The position numbers and the translations under genes were made by a program. Shown one piece after another: positions 34,313-42,966 of a stretch of 64,000 nucleotides of DNA. Origin of the DNA: a virus; IMG/VR virus record IMGVR_UViG_3300017989_000003, positions 62,001 to 126,000 of that record; one strand, 5' to 3'. Numbering within the stretch: position 1 is the stretch's first letter; every line of letters starts with the position of its first letter. Below the pieces are notes generated by a model, which was not told where the DNA came from, searched no databases, and saw only the letters and a list, made by a program, of their open reading frames with translations.

Positions 34313-34529
34313 CCTAATCGTCGTCAACTTCAACGGTAGGAACCGCATTTTAGAAATCCTCCGTGATATATTCCATCAGGTCGTTTTCGATTATGTATCA
34401 GACTACAGAGGTGAACGAGCAAAGTTCACTATATTCTGTGTCGGCGAACCAGCTGAAATCGGGCTGTTAAAATCATATTGTCATACTCTAGCCAGATATG
34501 ACAATGACGTATTGGAGTATGTGGCATAA
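34302..34529 (+). CDS. Unknown small protein
   Basis: 75 residues, start after GAAAGGAAAAA and overlapping the preceding gene by eleven bases. No family is recognised. Confidence 0.6.
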   Translation: MKNSLIVVNFNGRNRILEILRDIFHQVVFDYVSDYRGERAKFTIFCVGEPAEIGLLKSYCHTLARYDNDVLEYVA

Positions 34530-34567
34530 CATTGTCCAATCGGGTATATAACATTGTGAGGTTACAA

Positions 34568-34963
34568 ATGACAGAAAAACATAATGAAGTGAATATGGCG
34601 TTGTATCATCTGGCAAAATTGATGCAATACTGCCAGACAACTAAAATAGAGGAAGTACCCTCTGTTTCAGACACTCCATTAAATATAAGTATTCACTTAA
34701 TCAGATGGATAGAGCTATTATTTATTGGAATAAGCTATGAACTGGCTTTTCCAGAACAGGTTAAGAAAAGGAACGGGGGATTATTAGTACATCTGAAAGA
34801 TTTGCCGAATATTGAAAAATTTAGAGGGAAAAAGAAAGTCGAAAAGGCAATCTGGATTTATAAGAAGTATAATAATCCCAAACACCCAATAGCAGTGGAT
34901 TTATATTATATGGATTGCATCCCTGAGATAAGGGATTTTGAAAAAGAGTATTTCGGTAAATAA
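34568..34963 (+). CDS. Unknown helical protein
   Basis: Start at 34568 after GTGAGGTTACA. 131 residues, helical, basic in the second half. GTCCAATCGGGTATA precedes it. No function is recognised. Confidence 0.6.
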   Translation: MTEKHNEVNMALYHLAKLMQYCQTTKIEEVPSVSDTPLNISIHLIRWIELLFIGISYELAFPEQVKKRNGGLLVHLKDLPNIEKFRGKKKVEKAIWIYKKYNNPKHPIAVDLYYMDCIPEIRDFEKEYFGK

Positions 34964-34998
34964 ATACTGTCCAATCGCAAACCTATGGAGGTGGTTAT

Positions 34999-35253
34999 AT
35001 GAGAATAACTAGACACAAACCTAGCAACTTATATCCTAGAGGTTGCATTACAAAGCGAAATACAATTGTAGTTCGTTCTATGGATGAACTCTATAAGATA
35101 CTAATAGGTATCTTTCAAGTTCCAACAATCGCAGTAGATACTTTAGTTCATAAATTAGAAAAGATTGGGATTGTAGAAATACATCATTATAATCACAATA
35201 TGAATACGTGGTTTGATTATATGTTTATCAAATCACATAACTTCAGATACTAA
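34999..35253 (+). CDS. Small basic protein
   Basis: 84 residues, start after TGGAGGTGGTTAT. Basic N-terminus, no recognised family. Confidence 0.58.
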   Translation: MRITRHKPSNLYPRGCITKRNTIVVRSMDELYKILIGIFQVPTIAVDTLVHKLEKIGIVEIHHYNHNMNTWFDYMFIKSHNFRY

Positions 35254-35308
35254 TAGTGTCCAGTCGGATACATAATGAAATATAATATACTGTCCAGTCG
35301 GACATAAT

Positions 35309-35348
35309 GGGTATAAAGTAGTGTCCAGTCAGGCATTGCTTTATACCC
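35309..35348 (+). repeat. GTCCAGTCAGG hairpin 3
   Basis: GGGTATAAAG/CTTTATACCC stem with GTGTCCAGTCAGGCATTG in the loop and GTTTTG after it. It may also terminate transcription. Confidence 0.7.
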
Positions 35349-35663
35349 GTTTTGTATATATACACACATGCGTACGTACGTATGTGAAGAATATAGGTAA
35401 AGGGAATCGAACTACGAGCATAGAGAATAGAATTAGTTATTAATCGGATTAGATTATTATTAACTTGCGATATGTATTGGTTTTTACTAATCTGATAAAA
35501 TGAGTATTTTATCAAATACTGGTACGAGTATAGAGTTGTCTGCGCCTATCTCGCAAGGGTTTATTGCCAGTTGTAAAGCAAAAAAAAACTAGTGGAATTT
35601 GTCAAAAAAATACGATTTTTACTTGAATTTTGATTAGTTTTTTACTAATATATTATTAGCTAA

Positions 35664-35691
35664 TTTACATGATTTGAAATTTCTATATAAC
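35664..35691 (+). promoter_or_regulatory. Phage promoter of the sigma gene
   Basis: TTTACA-N16-TATAAC, 43 bases before the start of the sigma-factor gene. Confidence 0.75.
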
Positions 35692-35733
35692 TATATAACA
35701 AAAAAGATTTCTTTTAATTAAAAGAGTAAAAAC

Positions 35734-36324
35734 ATGCAAAAAAAGAAATACACTAATAATTATGAAGTATCACTAAAAAACTATGACTTGATTTTTAGTG
35801 AAAACAAAAATCAAGTGTACAAAGTGATAATAGCTAAATCTAGATTATTCGGATTTAGTTATTTTGAGGATTTTTTACAATTGACTAGAATTGCTTTATT
35901 TGAAGCAATCGAAACATACGATGAAACTAGGTCTGCTTTTAATACTTGGTTTTACATTGTACAATCAAAGCATATTGAAATATATATCCGTACATTTATT
36001 AAGCGAGAGAAATCATTTTCTAATACTATTAATGATAATAATGAAAGTGATAACGAAAATCCAAGTCAATTTCAAATACCAGTTTTTGATTTTGATTTAG
36101 CGGATTTAGAATATAGGAATTTAAGAATATTAAAGTTTAAGAAATTGTTAAAAGCATCGACCACGCCGTACGAGCGTCGATTGCTTTATATGAATATTGT
36201 CGATGAGTTAAACCAACAAGAGATTGCTAATTCATTAAATGTTTCAAGGCAAACCATTTCAATAAGGATACAACGGGCGATAGCCAAGATACGAGAGTCC
36301 GCTTGGTTATATGATTTAAGATAG
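35734..36324 (+). CDS. RNA polymerase sigma factor, sigma-70 family
   Basis: 196 residues. Region 2-like EDFLQLTRIALFEAIETYD (with FNTWFYI) is at about residues 48-80, and a region 4 helix-turn-helix (NQQEIANSLNVSRQTIS) is at about 155-185. It has the length and layout of alternative or ECF-type factors and lacks region 1. It would redirect host RNA polymerase to phage promoters. Its own promoter belongs to the TTTACA/TATAAC family, suggesting autoregulation, though whether this factor reads that family is untested. Confidence 0.85.
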   Translation: MQKKKYTNNYEVSLKNYDLIFSENKNQVYKVIIAKSRLFGFSYFEDFLQLTRIALFEAIETYDETRSAFNTWFYIVQSKHIEIYIRTFIKREKSFSNTINDNNESDNENPSQFQIPVFDFDLADLEYRNLRILKFKKLLKASTTPYERRLLYMNIVDELNQQEIANSLNVSRQTISIRIQRAIAKIRESAWLYDLR

Positions 36325-36437
36325 TGATTCTCAATTTTACAGTAAAGGTTTTTGTTTTTTAAGATTTAAGATTTCTAAATTTAACTTTTGACAATTGACC
36401 ATCTGTACAGTTGTCAATACAAAAATGAGGTGTTATC

Positions 36438-37832
36438 ATGCGAAAAAATTCCAAAACCAATTCCAAAACCAATTCCAAAACCAATTCCAAAACCAATTCC
36501 AAAACCAAAACTGACAAACCGAAAACCGAAATCAAAACCGAAAAAACTGAAACAAATGAAATTCAAGTCTTTGAAAACATGATTTCAGATTTTCGAAAAT
36601 CTGAAAAGAAAGTGGAAATTGTAAATTTACCGATTACAATTTTTGAGAAAATATCGGGGTTAAAGCCCGATAGTCAATTGTCAAGGTTTGATAGTTTGAA
36701 GAAAAATTCAAAGAAAAAAGACGACTTGAGCCAGTGTACGAGCTCAAGCCAATTGCCTGCAATAACAATTCAAATTTCACAGAATGATGTGAAATTGACA
36801 GATGGCAATCGTCGGGTTAAATTTTGCTTAAGCAATAAGCAAAATTCTGCTTTTTCACAAATAAAAGCTAGATTAGAAAAGGTAGAGATATCTGACAGTT
36901 GTCTACTTCAGGATTCTAATCTTACTTTTGATTTTCAATCTTTCTTGTACAACTATCTTCTTGCTAGTGAAGAAGATAAAAAATTGCCAATAGTCAAAAA
37001 GCGGATTATTGACATATCTTCCTTTTTAGTCGCTTTTGGATTTATCGAAAGCGTAAAAGACATTGAATCTATGGATTTGCAAAAAGTCAAATCATTGCCG
37101 AAAATCTCAAAATCTTTTCTAGCATTAATGCTGGAAAAGAACTACGAGATAGACGGCAATAAAAAATCTTCCTTAGATTTAATATGTCGAGTATCGAACG
37201 AAAAGAAAACTACAATTCTTAATAGTCTAAAAAAATCAATCAATAAAAAAGACTATTTGTACAGAATTTCATTGCTGTACAATGAATTAAAAGAAAAATC
37301 GGAAAGTGGTAAAACTGATAAGGAAGATAAAAAATCGGAAAATGGTAAAACTGATAAGGAAGATAAAAAATCAAATAAAAAGAAAGCTCCTGCCACGAGC
37401 AAGAAAGAGTCGAATTACACAAATATCAATAATGATAACTGTGTAACTAATGCTTTGATGCACTCGACTGATACACATATAATATTTCTGATACTAACGC
37501 AATTCGTATTTTGCGAATTGTTCAGAAATAAATATCCTATCCGTACAATTTCAGAAGCAGACATAAGCAACGAGAAAAACATTTTTGATGATTGTACTGA
37601 TATAATTAGTGACTATACTGTCACTAATTATAAAGCTGCAATTAAATCATCTAAAAAGAATCTAACTAATATTCGACAGCAATTAATCACATGCCAAAAA
37701 AATATAGTCGCTAAACAAGATTTAGCGAAAATAGGGTATATTATCAATTATCTAGATGCTTTTATGGAAATAACGACCTTAGATGATATTTATGAGTTAT
37801 TAGGGGTAAAAGAATTAATTTCTAATGAATAA
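36438..37832 (+). CDS. Unknown protein with N-terminal NSKT repeats
   Basis: 464 residues. The start is a run of five NSKT units encoded by five exact 12-bp repeats (36449-36508), and a second duplicated block (SGKTDKEDKK and NGKTDKEDKK) lies near residues 290-310. The rest is lysine-rich and helical, with no recognised domain. The gene follows the sigma factor and ends before two strong terminators. The lysine-rich repeats may bind nucleic acid. Confidence 0.75.
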   Translation: MRKNSKTNSKTNSKTNSKTNSKTKTDKPKTEIKTEKTETNEIQVFENMISDFRKSEKKVEIVNLPITIFEKISGLKPDSQLSRFDSLKKNSKKKDDLSQCTSSSQLPAITIQISQNDVKLTDGNRRVKFCLSNKQNSAFSQIKARLEKVEISDSCLLQDSNLTFDFQSFLYNYLLASEEDKKLPIVKKRIIDISSFLVAFGFIESVKDIESMDLQKVKSLPKISKSFLALMLEKNYEIDGNKKSSLDLICRVSNEKKTTILNSLKKSINKKDYLYRISLLYNELKEKSESGKTDKEDKKSENGKTDKEDKKSNKKKAPATSKKESNYTNINNDNCVTNALMHSTDTHIIFLILTQFVFCELFRNKYPIRTISEADISNEKNIFDDCTDIISDYTVTNYKAAIKSSKKNLTNIRQQLITCQKNIVAKQDLAKIGYIINYLDAFMEITTLDDIYELLGVKELISNE

Positions 37833-37873
37833 TAATAATTTAATGTACAATCGTTAAATTATTTCTCAAAAAT

Positions 37874-37915
37874 AAAAAGCGCTAGAATCACAAAAAAGAT
37901 TCTAGCGCTTTTTTT
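37874..37915. terminator. Strong intrinsic terminator
   Basis: AAAAGCGCTAGAATC/GATTCTAGCGCTTTT with U tract on both strands. It ends the rightward operon. Confidence 0.92.
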
Positions 37916-37963
37916 GTATTTTCACTTTTTGCATTAATCAATCATATATACAATTGATTATAT

Positions 37964-38010
37964 AAAGCTTGTATTTGCTTAGTCTATACTTTGCAAATAC
38001 AAGCTTTTTT
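37964..38010. terminator. Second strong intrinsic terminator
   Basis: AAAGCTTGTATTTGC/GCAAATACAAGCTTT followed by TTTTATT. Confidence 0.9.
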
Positions 38011-38603
38011 TATTGCTTTCATACTTTAATACTAATAGCATATCTAATAAATTCTAGCGCTAATACAATTAAAATAAAAGTATGTTGATAAATGAAAAAT
38101 AAACAATTGTAAATAATTGTATTAGCAAATCTAATGCCAAATATCATATACAATAATACCTAGTCAACTAGTGGATTATCAGCTAATCGTATAAATTCAC
38201 TTGTACAATACAGTATATATTATGATTATGATTTCAACCGATTAGTTAATTATATGATTAGCATTATTGCTTTTTATCAGTATTGACAAATGTATGCGCA
38301 ATGACAAAATAGAAAATAGTAAAATTTCAAATTGACAAAAAGCAATACCGAACCTAAGGCTTAATTGCCAACTGTCAGAGCCACCCATACATTTGTCAAT
38401 TTTGACGGGTGGCGCCCAAGAATGACCACCCCCTCAAGATTTACTGAAAATTCGAATGTCAAGCACTCCACGGTCAAAAATCAGGCTCACGTCAACCACC
38501 TCTCAACACCCGTCCCACAAAGCAGTCACAACAGCCACCATTGCCAAAACAGCCACCCAGGTACTATGGTGAGTAAAAAAATTTTTGGAAAAAATCTAGG
38601 TGT

Positions 38604-38632
38604 GTCAAGGGGTTTTTTGCAACCGGTAACGG
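38604..38632 (-). repeat. ACCGGT element, copy 5
   Basis: Core in reverse orientation with one base change (AAAAAACCCC). A related upstream sequence (GTACTACCCCCAAAACC on the minus strand) and ACCACAACAT match copy 3. Confidence 0.78.
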
Positions 38633-38829
38633 CGTAGTATGGTTTTGGGGGTAGTACACCACAACATATAGTCTCGATGGAAACAGCCGTTTCAGGCGTT
38701 ATTTATCGACTGGACGCCCATTGTACCTGGGTTTATCGTCTCGATGTCATTATTTACTTTTTGGTTCTCATACAAAAATGCTGGAGTTATCATTTGTTCT
38801 AATTCGTAAATCACTTAGTCCATAAACAA

Positions 38830-38861
38830 GTGAACTACCCTCGCCTAAAGGCGAGAGCTTC
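38830..38861 (-). mobile_element. Right end of TnpB element 1
   Basis: This 32-bp sequence with hairpin CTCGCC/GGCGAG is identical to that at 54644-54675. It overlaps the 3' end of tnpB and would be the scaffold end of its guide RNA. Confidence 0.85.
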
Positions 38862-39956
38862 CTGTAAAGTTACAGAACACTCTCTTTCGAGAATGGCTTG
38901 TCCCAAGCAAAATATGTTTTTAGCTGCGTTCACGTCTCTATCTTCTTCATAACTACAAGAACACTTATATCGTCGCTTATGCAATGGCATGTCTTGTTTC
39001 TGACCACAATTGTTACAAGTCTTTGAAGTATCTTGTGGATTGATTTTTACAAGCGTTTTAGTTTTGTAAGAAAGATAGGATATGAATTTCGCTAATTGAG
39101 AATTTCTTAATTCTCTGTTTAATCCTCTTATTTCAGATTCAGACATTTTCTTCAAAGCAAGGTCTTCGCAAATAATTGTATCGTATTTGGAGGATAGGTT
39201 TTTTGAAACCTTATGCAAAAAATCATTAATTTTACGATTCTTTACATCATACAATCTTTGAATAACCTCGCTCAAAAATCTAAAATATCTTGACCCCTTT
39301 TTACATTGCGTATCCCTCCTTGATTTAAGTTTATTGATTTTCTTATCAAAATATTTTGCGTGTGTTTTATTTTTGATAATTTTACTCTCTGATGTTGCTA
39401 CAAGATTTGTTATACCGACATCTATCCCAATAATGCCGTTACCTAATTTCTCTTTTTCGTAGTCGGTTGTTATACAAAGAAACCATTTATTATTTTCACA
39501 CTTAATAGTTACTGTTTTGATGTTTCCTTGAATATCCCTGTGTCTATTGAATTTCACATCTCCATAAATTTTTGTATGGAAAATATTACCTTGAATCGAA
39601 TAACCCGATTGAGGATAAATTATACTGAAGAAATTACGACAACTTCTAAATTTAGGAAACCCTGCTTTTTTACCGCACTTAACCCTACGGAAAAAATTTT
39701 TATATGAAATATCTAATCTGTAGGTTACCTGTTGGACAACCTGACTGTGAATTTCAGCTAAAACGGGGTCTTTAGATTTCAATTCAGGTATTTGCTTTTG
39801 CAAATCATATCTTGATAAACTCGTTTTGTCTTTTTTATATGCTTCGATTTTTTGATTTAGAAAATAATTATACAACCAATTGAGCTTATTGGCATGAAAC
39901 CACAACTGGCTTTGCTGTTCTTTTGAAGGATGCAACCTAAACTTATAAGTTATCAT
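38835..39956 (-). CDS. tnpB: TnpB RNA-guided nuclease, element 1
   Basis: 373 residues, normal for IS200/IS605 TnpB. RuvC-like residues are seen in [14 protein letters not shown] and [10 protein letters not shown], with a zinc finger CNNCG/CSC between the last two. TnpB cuts DNA next to a short motif using a guide RNA transcribed from the element right end. The C-terminal ALAFRRG codons lie inside the right-end hairpin, as in other members. Its ATG overlaps the stop of a truncated tnpA. Confidence 0.92.
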   Translation of the reverse strand: MITYKFRLHPSKEQQSQLWFHANKLNWLYNYFLNQKIEAYKKDKTSLSRYDLQKQIPELKSKDPVLAEIHSQVVQQVTYRLDISYKNFFRRVKCGKKAGFPKFRSCRNFFSIIYPQSGYSIQGNIFHTKIYGDVKFNRHRDIQGNIKTVTIKCENNKWFLCITTDYEKEKLGNGIIGIDVGITNLVATSESKIIKNKTHAKYFDKKINKLKSRRDTQCKKGSRYFRFLSEVIQRLYDVKNRKINDFLHKVSKNLSSKYDTIICEDLALKKMSESEIRGLNRELRNSQLAKFISYLSYKTKTLVKINPQDTSKTCNNCGQKQDMPLHKRRYKCSCSYEEDRDVNAAKNIFCLGQAILERECSVTLQEALAFRRG

Positions 39957-40089
39957 TCTTGCAAACTCCTTTGGTTTTCAATATATTCTTTCAAAACATC
40001 AATAGTTACGTTTCCAGTCGTCGCCAAAAAATAAGAAGGCGACCAAAACGAATCCCCCCATAATTTATCTGATATTTCATACCAGTTTG
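39953..40089 (-). pseudogene. tnpA: tnpA remnant (Y1 transposase C-terminus)
   Basis: Minus-strand translation reads [18 protein letters not shown] then [14 protein letters not shown], the typical C-terminus of IS200/IS605 TnpA, with an ATGA overlap with tnpB. The frame is cut at a stop near 40090, where an unrelated gene begins, so the HUH motif and N-terminus are missing. The element can no longer move by itself. Confidence 0.85.
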
Positions 40090-40287
40090 TCAATCAACTG
40101 ATGGGTTGGACTCCCCAAGAGCGATTATTTTGACTGTCCCACATTCAGGACAGGCATACAAATTGGTTTTTAAGCTTCTATCCATCATTTTACCGCCAAA
40201 CACAACACCCTCAATCGGGTCTCCAATAATGAAGAACTTAATTTGGTCTGGGTCTTGGTCGTCATAGCCGCATGCTTTACATTTCAT
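40090..40287 (-). CDS. Small zinc-ribbon protein
   Basis: 65 residues with CKACG and CPECG, start after GAAAGGATTACC. It ends exactly where the tnpA remnant begins, so the insertion may have replaced its original end. Role unknown. Confidence 0.65.
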   Translation of the reverse strand: MKCKACGYDDQDPDQIKFFIIGDPIEGVVFGGKMMDRSLKTNLYACPECGTVKIIALGESNPSVD

Positions 40288-40350
40288 GGTAATCCTTTCA
40301 GTTTGTTGTTGTTGTATTACTTCTATTCCCTGTCTTTTTACCTCTTTGGG

Positions 40351-40623
40351 TCAATCACAAAATTCTCTGTCTGCTTCCAATTGCTTCGCAGTTTCATCAA
40401 TAGCGTCAAATAGCCCTTCATCTTCGTTTTTACAATATAGTTCTTTCATATAATTGATGATATTTGTGTAGTTAATAGCCTTGGCGTCCATATCTATGAA
40501 CGCCGAGTGAATCACGCTTAACCTTTTGCATAAAATCTCGTAGAAAAACTTATAATCAATCGTTTTGTCATAATTCAGGCAGTACTCAGTAATATAAAAT
40601 CTATTATTAGAGTACTCTATCAA
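40351..40623 (-). CDS. Unknown small protein, TTG start
   Basis: 90 residues, beginning with TTG overlapping the stop of the preceding gene. Helical, acidic at the end. No function is recognised. Confidence 0.55.
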   Translation of the reverse strand: MIEYSNNRFYITEYCLNYDKTIDYKFFYEILCKRLSVIHSAFIDMDAKAINYTNIINYMKELYCKNEDEGLFDAIDETAKQLEADREFCD

Positions 40624-40949
40624 TCCCCAGCCATCAGGTATTTCAGAAGGTTTAGAAGGTTCTTTGGTGTCACAAAATATCTTATAGCATTAACAGTGCA
40701 TAATTTCTTTTTCTTCTGGTTAAAGAAATCTGCTCTACTAATTTTTATTTCAATTAACATAGGCAAACTGATGTAATAACACTTTGGAAAAGCCAGTATA
40801 TCAATTTTTTCGTTGAACTTTCTTGGTTTATGTAATTGGACTTCAGTAAAAACCATCGAGCAATTTAGTCGTCTAGGCATACCACTTTTAGGTTTTAACA
40901 GCCAAGCTATAGTTCTATCAGTTAGTTCTTTGGTTTTTATATCAGCCAT
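40620..40949 (-). CDS. PD-(D/E)XK nuclease-like protein
   Basis: 109 residues. EKIDILAF followed by MLIEIKISRADFF gives the D...E-x-K pattern of PD-(D/E)XK nucleases, and the downstream RYFVTPKNLL is like MmcB-type proteins. Probably cuts or binds DNA during repair or host attack. Start follows AAGGAGCAA. Confidence 0.6.
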   Translation of the reverse strand: MADIKTKELTDRTIAWLLKPKSGMPRRLNCSMVFTEVQLHKPRKFNEKIDILAFPKCYYISLPMLIEIKISRADFFNQKKKKLCTVNAIRYFVTPKNLLNLLKYLMAGD

Positions 40950-41100
40950 TTGCTCCTTCTGTTCCTTTTGTTGCTTTATTTACTTCCGAATAATCTTTTG
41001 CGCTTTTTTCGTTCGCCTCTTTTATTATTTTATCAATATCTTTTTTATTAATTAATTTACGGGCTTTTTTAAGCATTTTTTCCATATCTTTCGCTTTCAT
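40942..41100 (-). CDS. 52-residue lysine-rich protein
   Basis: Reads MKAKDMEKMLKKARK and continues charged and helical to a TGA. It overlaps the next gene start. AAGGAGTAAGCG before the ATG is the same leader as at 41383. Confidence 0.6.
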   Translation of the reverse strand: MKAKDMEKMLKKARKLINKKDIDKIIKEANEKSAKDYSEVNKATKGTEGANG

Positions 41101-41110
41101 CGCTTACTCC

Positions 41111-41383
41111 TTATTTATTAAATTTTAATAACTTCCAACTAATAGTTAAAAAATCACCATCCTCATAAATTTTATATCCTTTTTCTTCATAATGCTTGAC
41201 AATTTGTTTTCTTAAATATTTCAGAGTGATTGATAACTCAATCTCATATAAGCCTCATATTGTATAACTTAGAATGATTTTGTCAATTTTCTCTATCGCT
41301 TCTTCAATAGTATATTCAAAAGAAATTGACAGATAATTAACTCTGTTATTGTCCGATAATTTATAAGCTTCTTCCGCTTTCAT
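41111..41383 (-). pseudogene. Small phage protein interrupted by in-frame UGA
   Basis: A start with AAGGAGTAAGCG opens 42 residues (MKAEEAYKLSDNNRVNYL...) to TGA at 41255-41257. The same frame goes on for 47 more codons (GLYEIELSITLKYLRK, HYEEKGYKIYEDGD, ISW) to TAA. The joined protein looks like a typical small phage protein with a GY-type C-terminal strand. Called broken unless the UGA is read through. Confidence 0.6.
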
Positions 41384-41386
41384 CGC

Positions 41387-41737
41387 TTACTCCTTATTTA
41401 GTTCGGTATTTTCCACAGCTTTATCTACACTATCCCAATTAATTGTACTTTCTATGTATTCAGTTTCAGAAAGAGAAAACCATTTTTCCCCCCATGGCAA
41501 TTTGTTCTCACAAGATTTACAAATAAACTTCTCCCTAAACCTCTTAACCAGCAATTTCAGATTTTTGTTTACAGAGGCGTTCACTTCGTCTCTTGACTTT
41601 GGTAAACCTTGAGAATTCTTATTCCATGGATTAACTGTTTGCATTGAAACAATGGTTCTCTGTCTATTTTTTCCGCATTTTTCGCAAACACCTTTGATAA
41701 CTGTTTTTGATACCACTGTTTGAAAATCTGTTTTCAT
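41387..41737 (-). CDS. Zinc-binding protein
   Basis: 116 residues with CEKCGK and CKSCE knuckles. Start after GAGGGAAA in an ATGA overlap. It ends in KE-stop formed by the ribosome site of the next gene. Role unknown. Confidence 0.65.
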   Translation of the reverse strand: MKTDFQTVVSKTVIKGVCEKCGKNRQRTIVSMQTVNPWNKNSQGLPKSRDEVNASVNKNLKLLVKRFREKFICKSCENKLPWGEKWFSLSETEYIESTINWDSVDKAVENTELNKE

Positions 41738-41946
41738 TTTCCCTCACTTTTCTTTGTTCTAAATTCATAAAAATTGTATCCACTTTTATCGTCATATTCT
41801 GGTACATCTAGTAATTCGGCTAAAATTCTTTCGTGCTCTCTATGAGCATCAACATCTTCTCAGCAGCTACACCCTTCAGAGTGCATATAATTTGCAACCG
41901 CTTCTCTTATTTTTTCTAATAATTCTTGTTTTTCCGTTTTACCCAT
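41734..41946 (-). pseudogene. Small phage protein interrupted by in-frame UGA
   Basis: MGKTEKQELLEKIREAVANY, then SEGCSC, then TGA at 41860-41862, then EDVDAHREHERILAELLDV and YDDKSGYNFYEF in the same frame. The motif GCSC followed by a conserved H and YDDGSGYxF C-terminus is typical of a known small phage family, usually with another Cys where the UGA lies (recalled, not searched). Overlaps both neighbours, so it belongs to an intact operon. Confidence 0.68.
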
Positions 41947-42371
41947 TAATACTCCTCTATAAGTTCAGGGTTATCGTGAACATTGCCGATAATTTCTTTG
42001 AACGCTATACACAAAGAATTTATTGGCTCAATTCTGGAATCGTCTAAATACATTATGTACCATCCGTTGCCCTCAATGATGTATTCATCGGTTTTTTCAT
42101 ATTCGCCGAATTTTACTATCATTAATTCATCATTATAGTCGGCAATAATATCATCTTCGTAAATTTCCTTGCCGTTTTCACCGTCTTTTGACCCTGTGTA
42201 TTGCCCCACAGTTTTAGGGTCAATAGGAACTTGAACATACGATACACCGCTGTTATCATCAATCTTTACAAGCATCGAATTATTGACTGACAACAACCCA
42301 TAAACCCAGTCACCTTTATCTATTGTATGTATCTGGTCTGTAGCAATTGCTCTAAATTTTATTTCTCGCAT
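41946..42371 (-). CDS. YopX-family protein
   Basis: 141 residues starting MREIKFRAIATDQ with QYTGSKDGENGKEIYEDDII and a C-terminal IGNVHDNPEL, the hallmarks of the YopX family common in Bacillota phages, role unknown. A decayed copy lies at 44076-44197. Start has AAGGAGTAGTC. Confidence 0.85.
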   Translation of the reverse strand: MREIKFRAIATDQIHTIDKGDWVYGLLSVNNSMLVKIDDNSGVSYVQVPIDPKTVGQYTGSKDGENGKEIYEDDIIADYNDELMIVKFGEYEKTDEYIIEGNGWYIMYLDDSRIEPINSLCIAFKEIIGNVHDNPELIEEY

Positions 42372-42380
42372 GACTACTCC

Positions 42381-42653
42381 TTATTTAATTTCGTCTTCCC
42401 AAAACACCATATCTTTAAGTCGCATAATTTGGTTTTCCAGCGACAAAATCTTACTATCACGCAATTCCGTAGCTCTTTTTACCGCCTGTTTTTTACTCGC
42501 GAAAGCACTGAGTCCTATTTTGAACACCCCATAACTTAGTCCTATTCTTTTTCGTTCTTCTTCAGAGATATGGTAATAATTATCATCAACAGGCTTTGCT
42601 TCTGCCGTAATAATACCTCTTGTCAGCGCTTTGTCTGTAATATAGATTTTCAT
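42381..42653 (-). CDS. Unknown small protein
   Basis: 90 residues, mixed alpha/beta with a C-terminal coiled coil. Preceded by AAGGAGTAGTC, a junction used at least four times in this block. Confidence 0.62.
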   Translation of the reverse strand: MKIYITDKALTRGIITAEAKPVDDNYYHISEEERKRIGLSYGVFKIGLSAFASKKQAVKRATELRDSKILSLENQIMRLKDMVFWEDEIK

Positions 42654-42655
42654 GA

Positions 42656-42964
42656 CTACTCCTTAATTAATTCTTTTAATCTTTTATTTTCATCTTCTGC
42701 ATTACATAATTTAGAAACTATGCTATCAATAATTTTATCTTTTTCTTTTATTATTTCTTCATAGGTTTTACATTCAAATTTCGGACAATCATTTTCATTT
42801 CCATCATCCCAATCACCGTCTATCTTACAACCATCTATTTCTCCTTCTCCATATCCGCAACCTACAATTATTGCGTGTTTACAAGCATAAACTTGTAAAT
42901 CTTCCCCTGTATAACAATTACCCTCGGCATAAGGTTTGTTATTTACATGCTCTTTTTTGTCCAT
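42656..42964 (-). CDS. Cysteine-rich phage protein
   Basis: 102 residues with six cysteines around an acidic Gly-Asp-rich region (GCGYGEGEIDGCKIDGDWDD) and a coiled C-terminus. Unknown role. Ends in KE-TAG formed by the next ribosome site. Confidence 0.65.
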   Translation of the reverse strand: MDKKEHVNNKPYAEGNCYTGEDLQVYACKHAIIVGCGYGEGEIDGCKIDGDWDDGNENDCPKFECKTYEEIIKEKDKIIDSIVSKLCNAEDENKRLKELIKE

Positions 42965-42966
42965 GA

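Larger units (their letters stand above)
35254..35733 (+). other. Gene-free region with repeats and promoter
   Basis: Holds three GTCCAGTC(A/G)G motifs (near 35259, 35292 and 35323), the palindrome CGTACGTACG near 35372, an AT-rich stretch and the sigma-gene promoter. No convincing gene is seen. Confidence 0.6.
37833..38829. other. Non-coding convergence zone
   Basis: About one kb between the rightward and leftward gene blocks. Two strong terminators, then an AT-rich tract of about 400 bases with repeated ATTAGC/GCTAAT and TTGACAAA words, a GCCACCC/GGGTGGC inverted repeat (about 38380-38415), copy 5 of the ACCGGT element, and TCTCGATG repeated at 38673 and 38741. Only poor open frames. Could include a replication origin, which cannot be shown by eye. 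Confidence 0.6.

Noticed and set aside
38365-38637. An open frame of 90 codons on the plus strand
   Set aside because: No ribosome site, unusual amino-acid mix (His, Ser, Thr, Pro), and it runs through the repeated element and a hairpin.
38660-38760. CRISPR-like repeats around GTCTCGATG
   Set aside because: Only two imperfect copies with no spacer array or cas genes.
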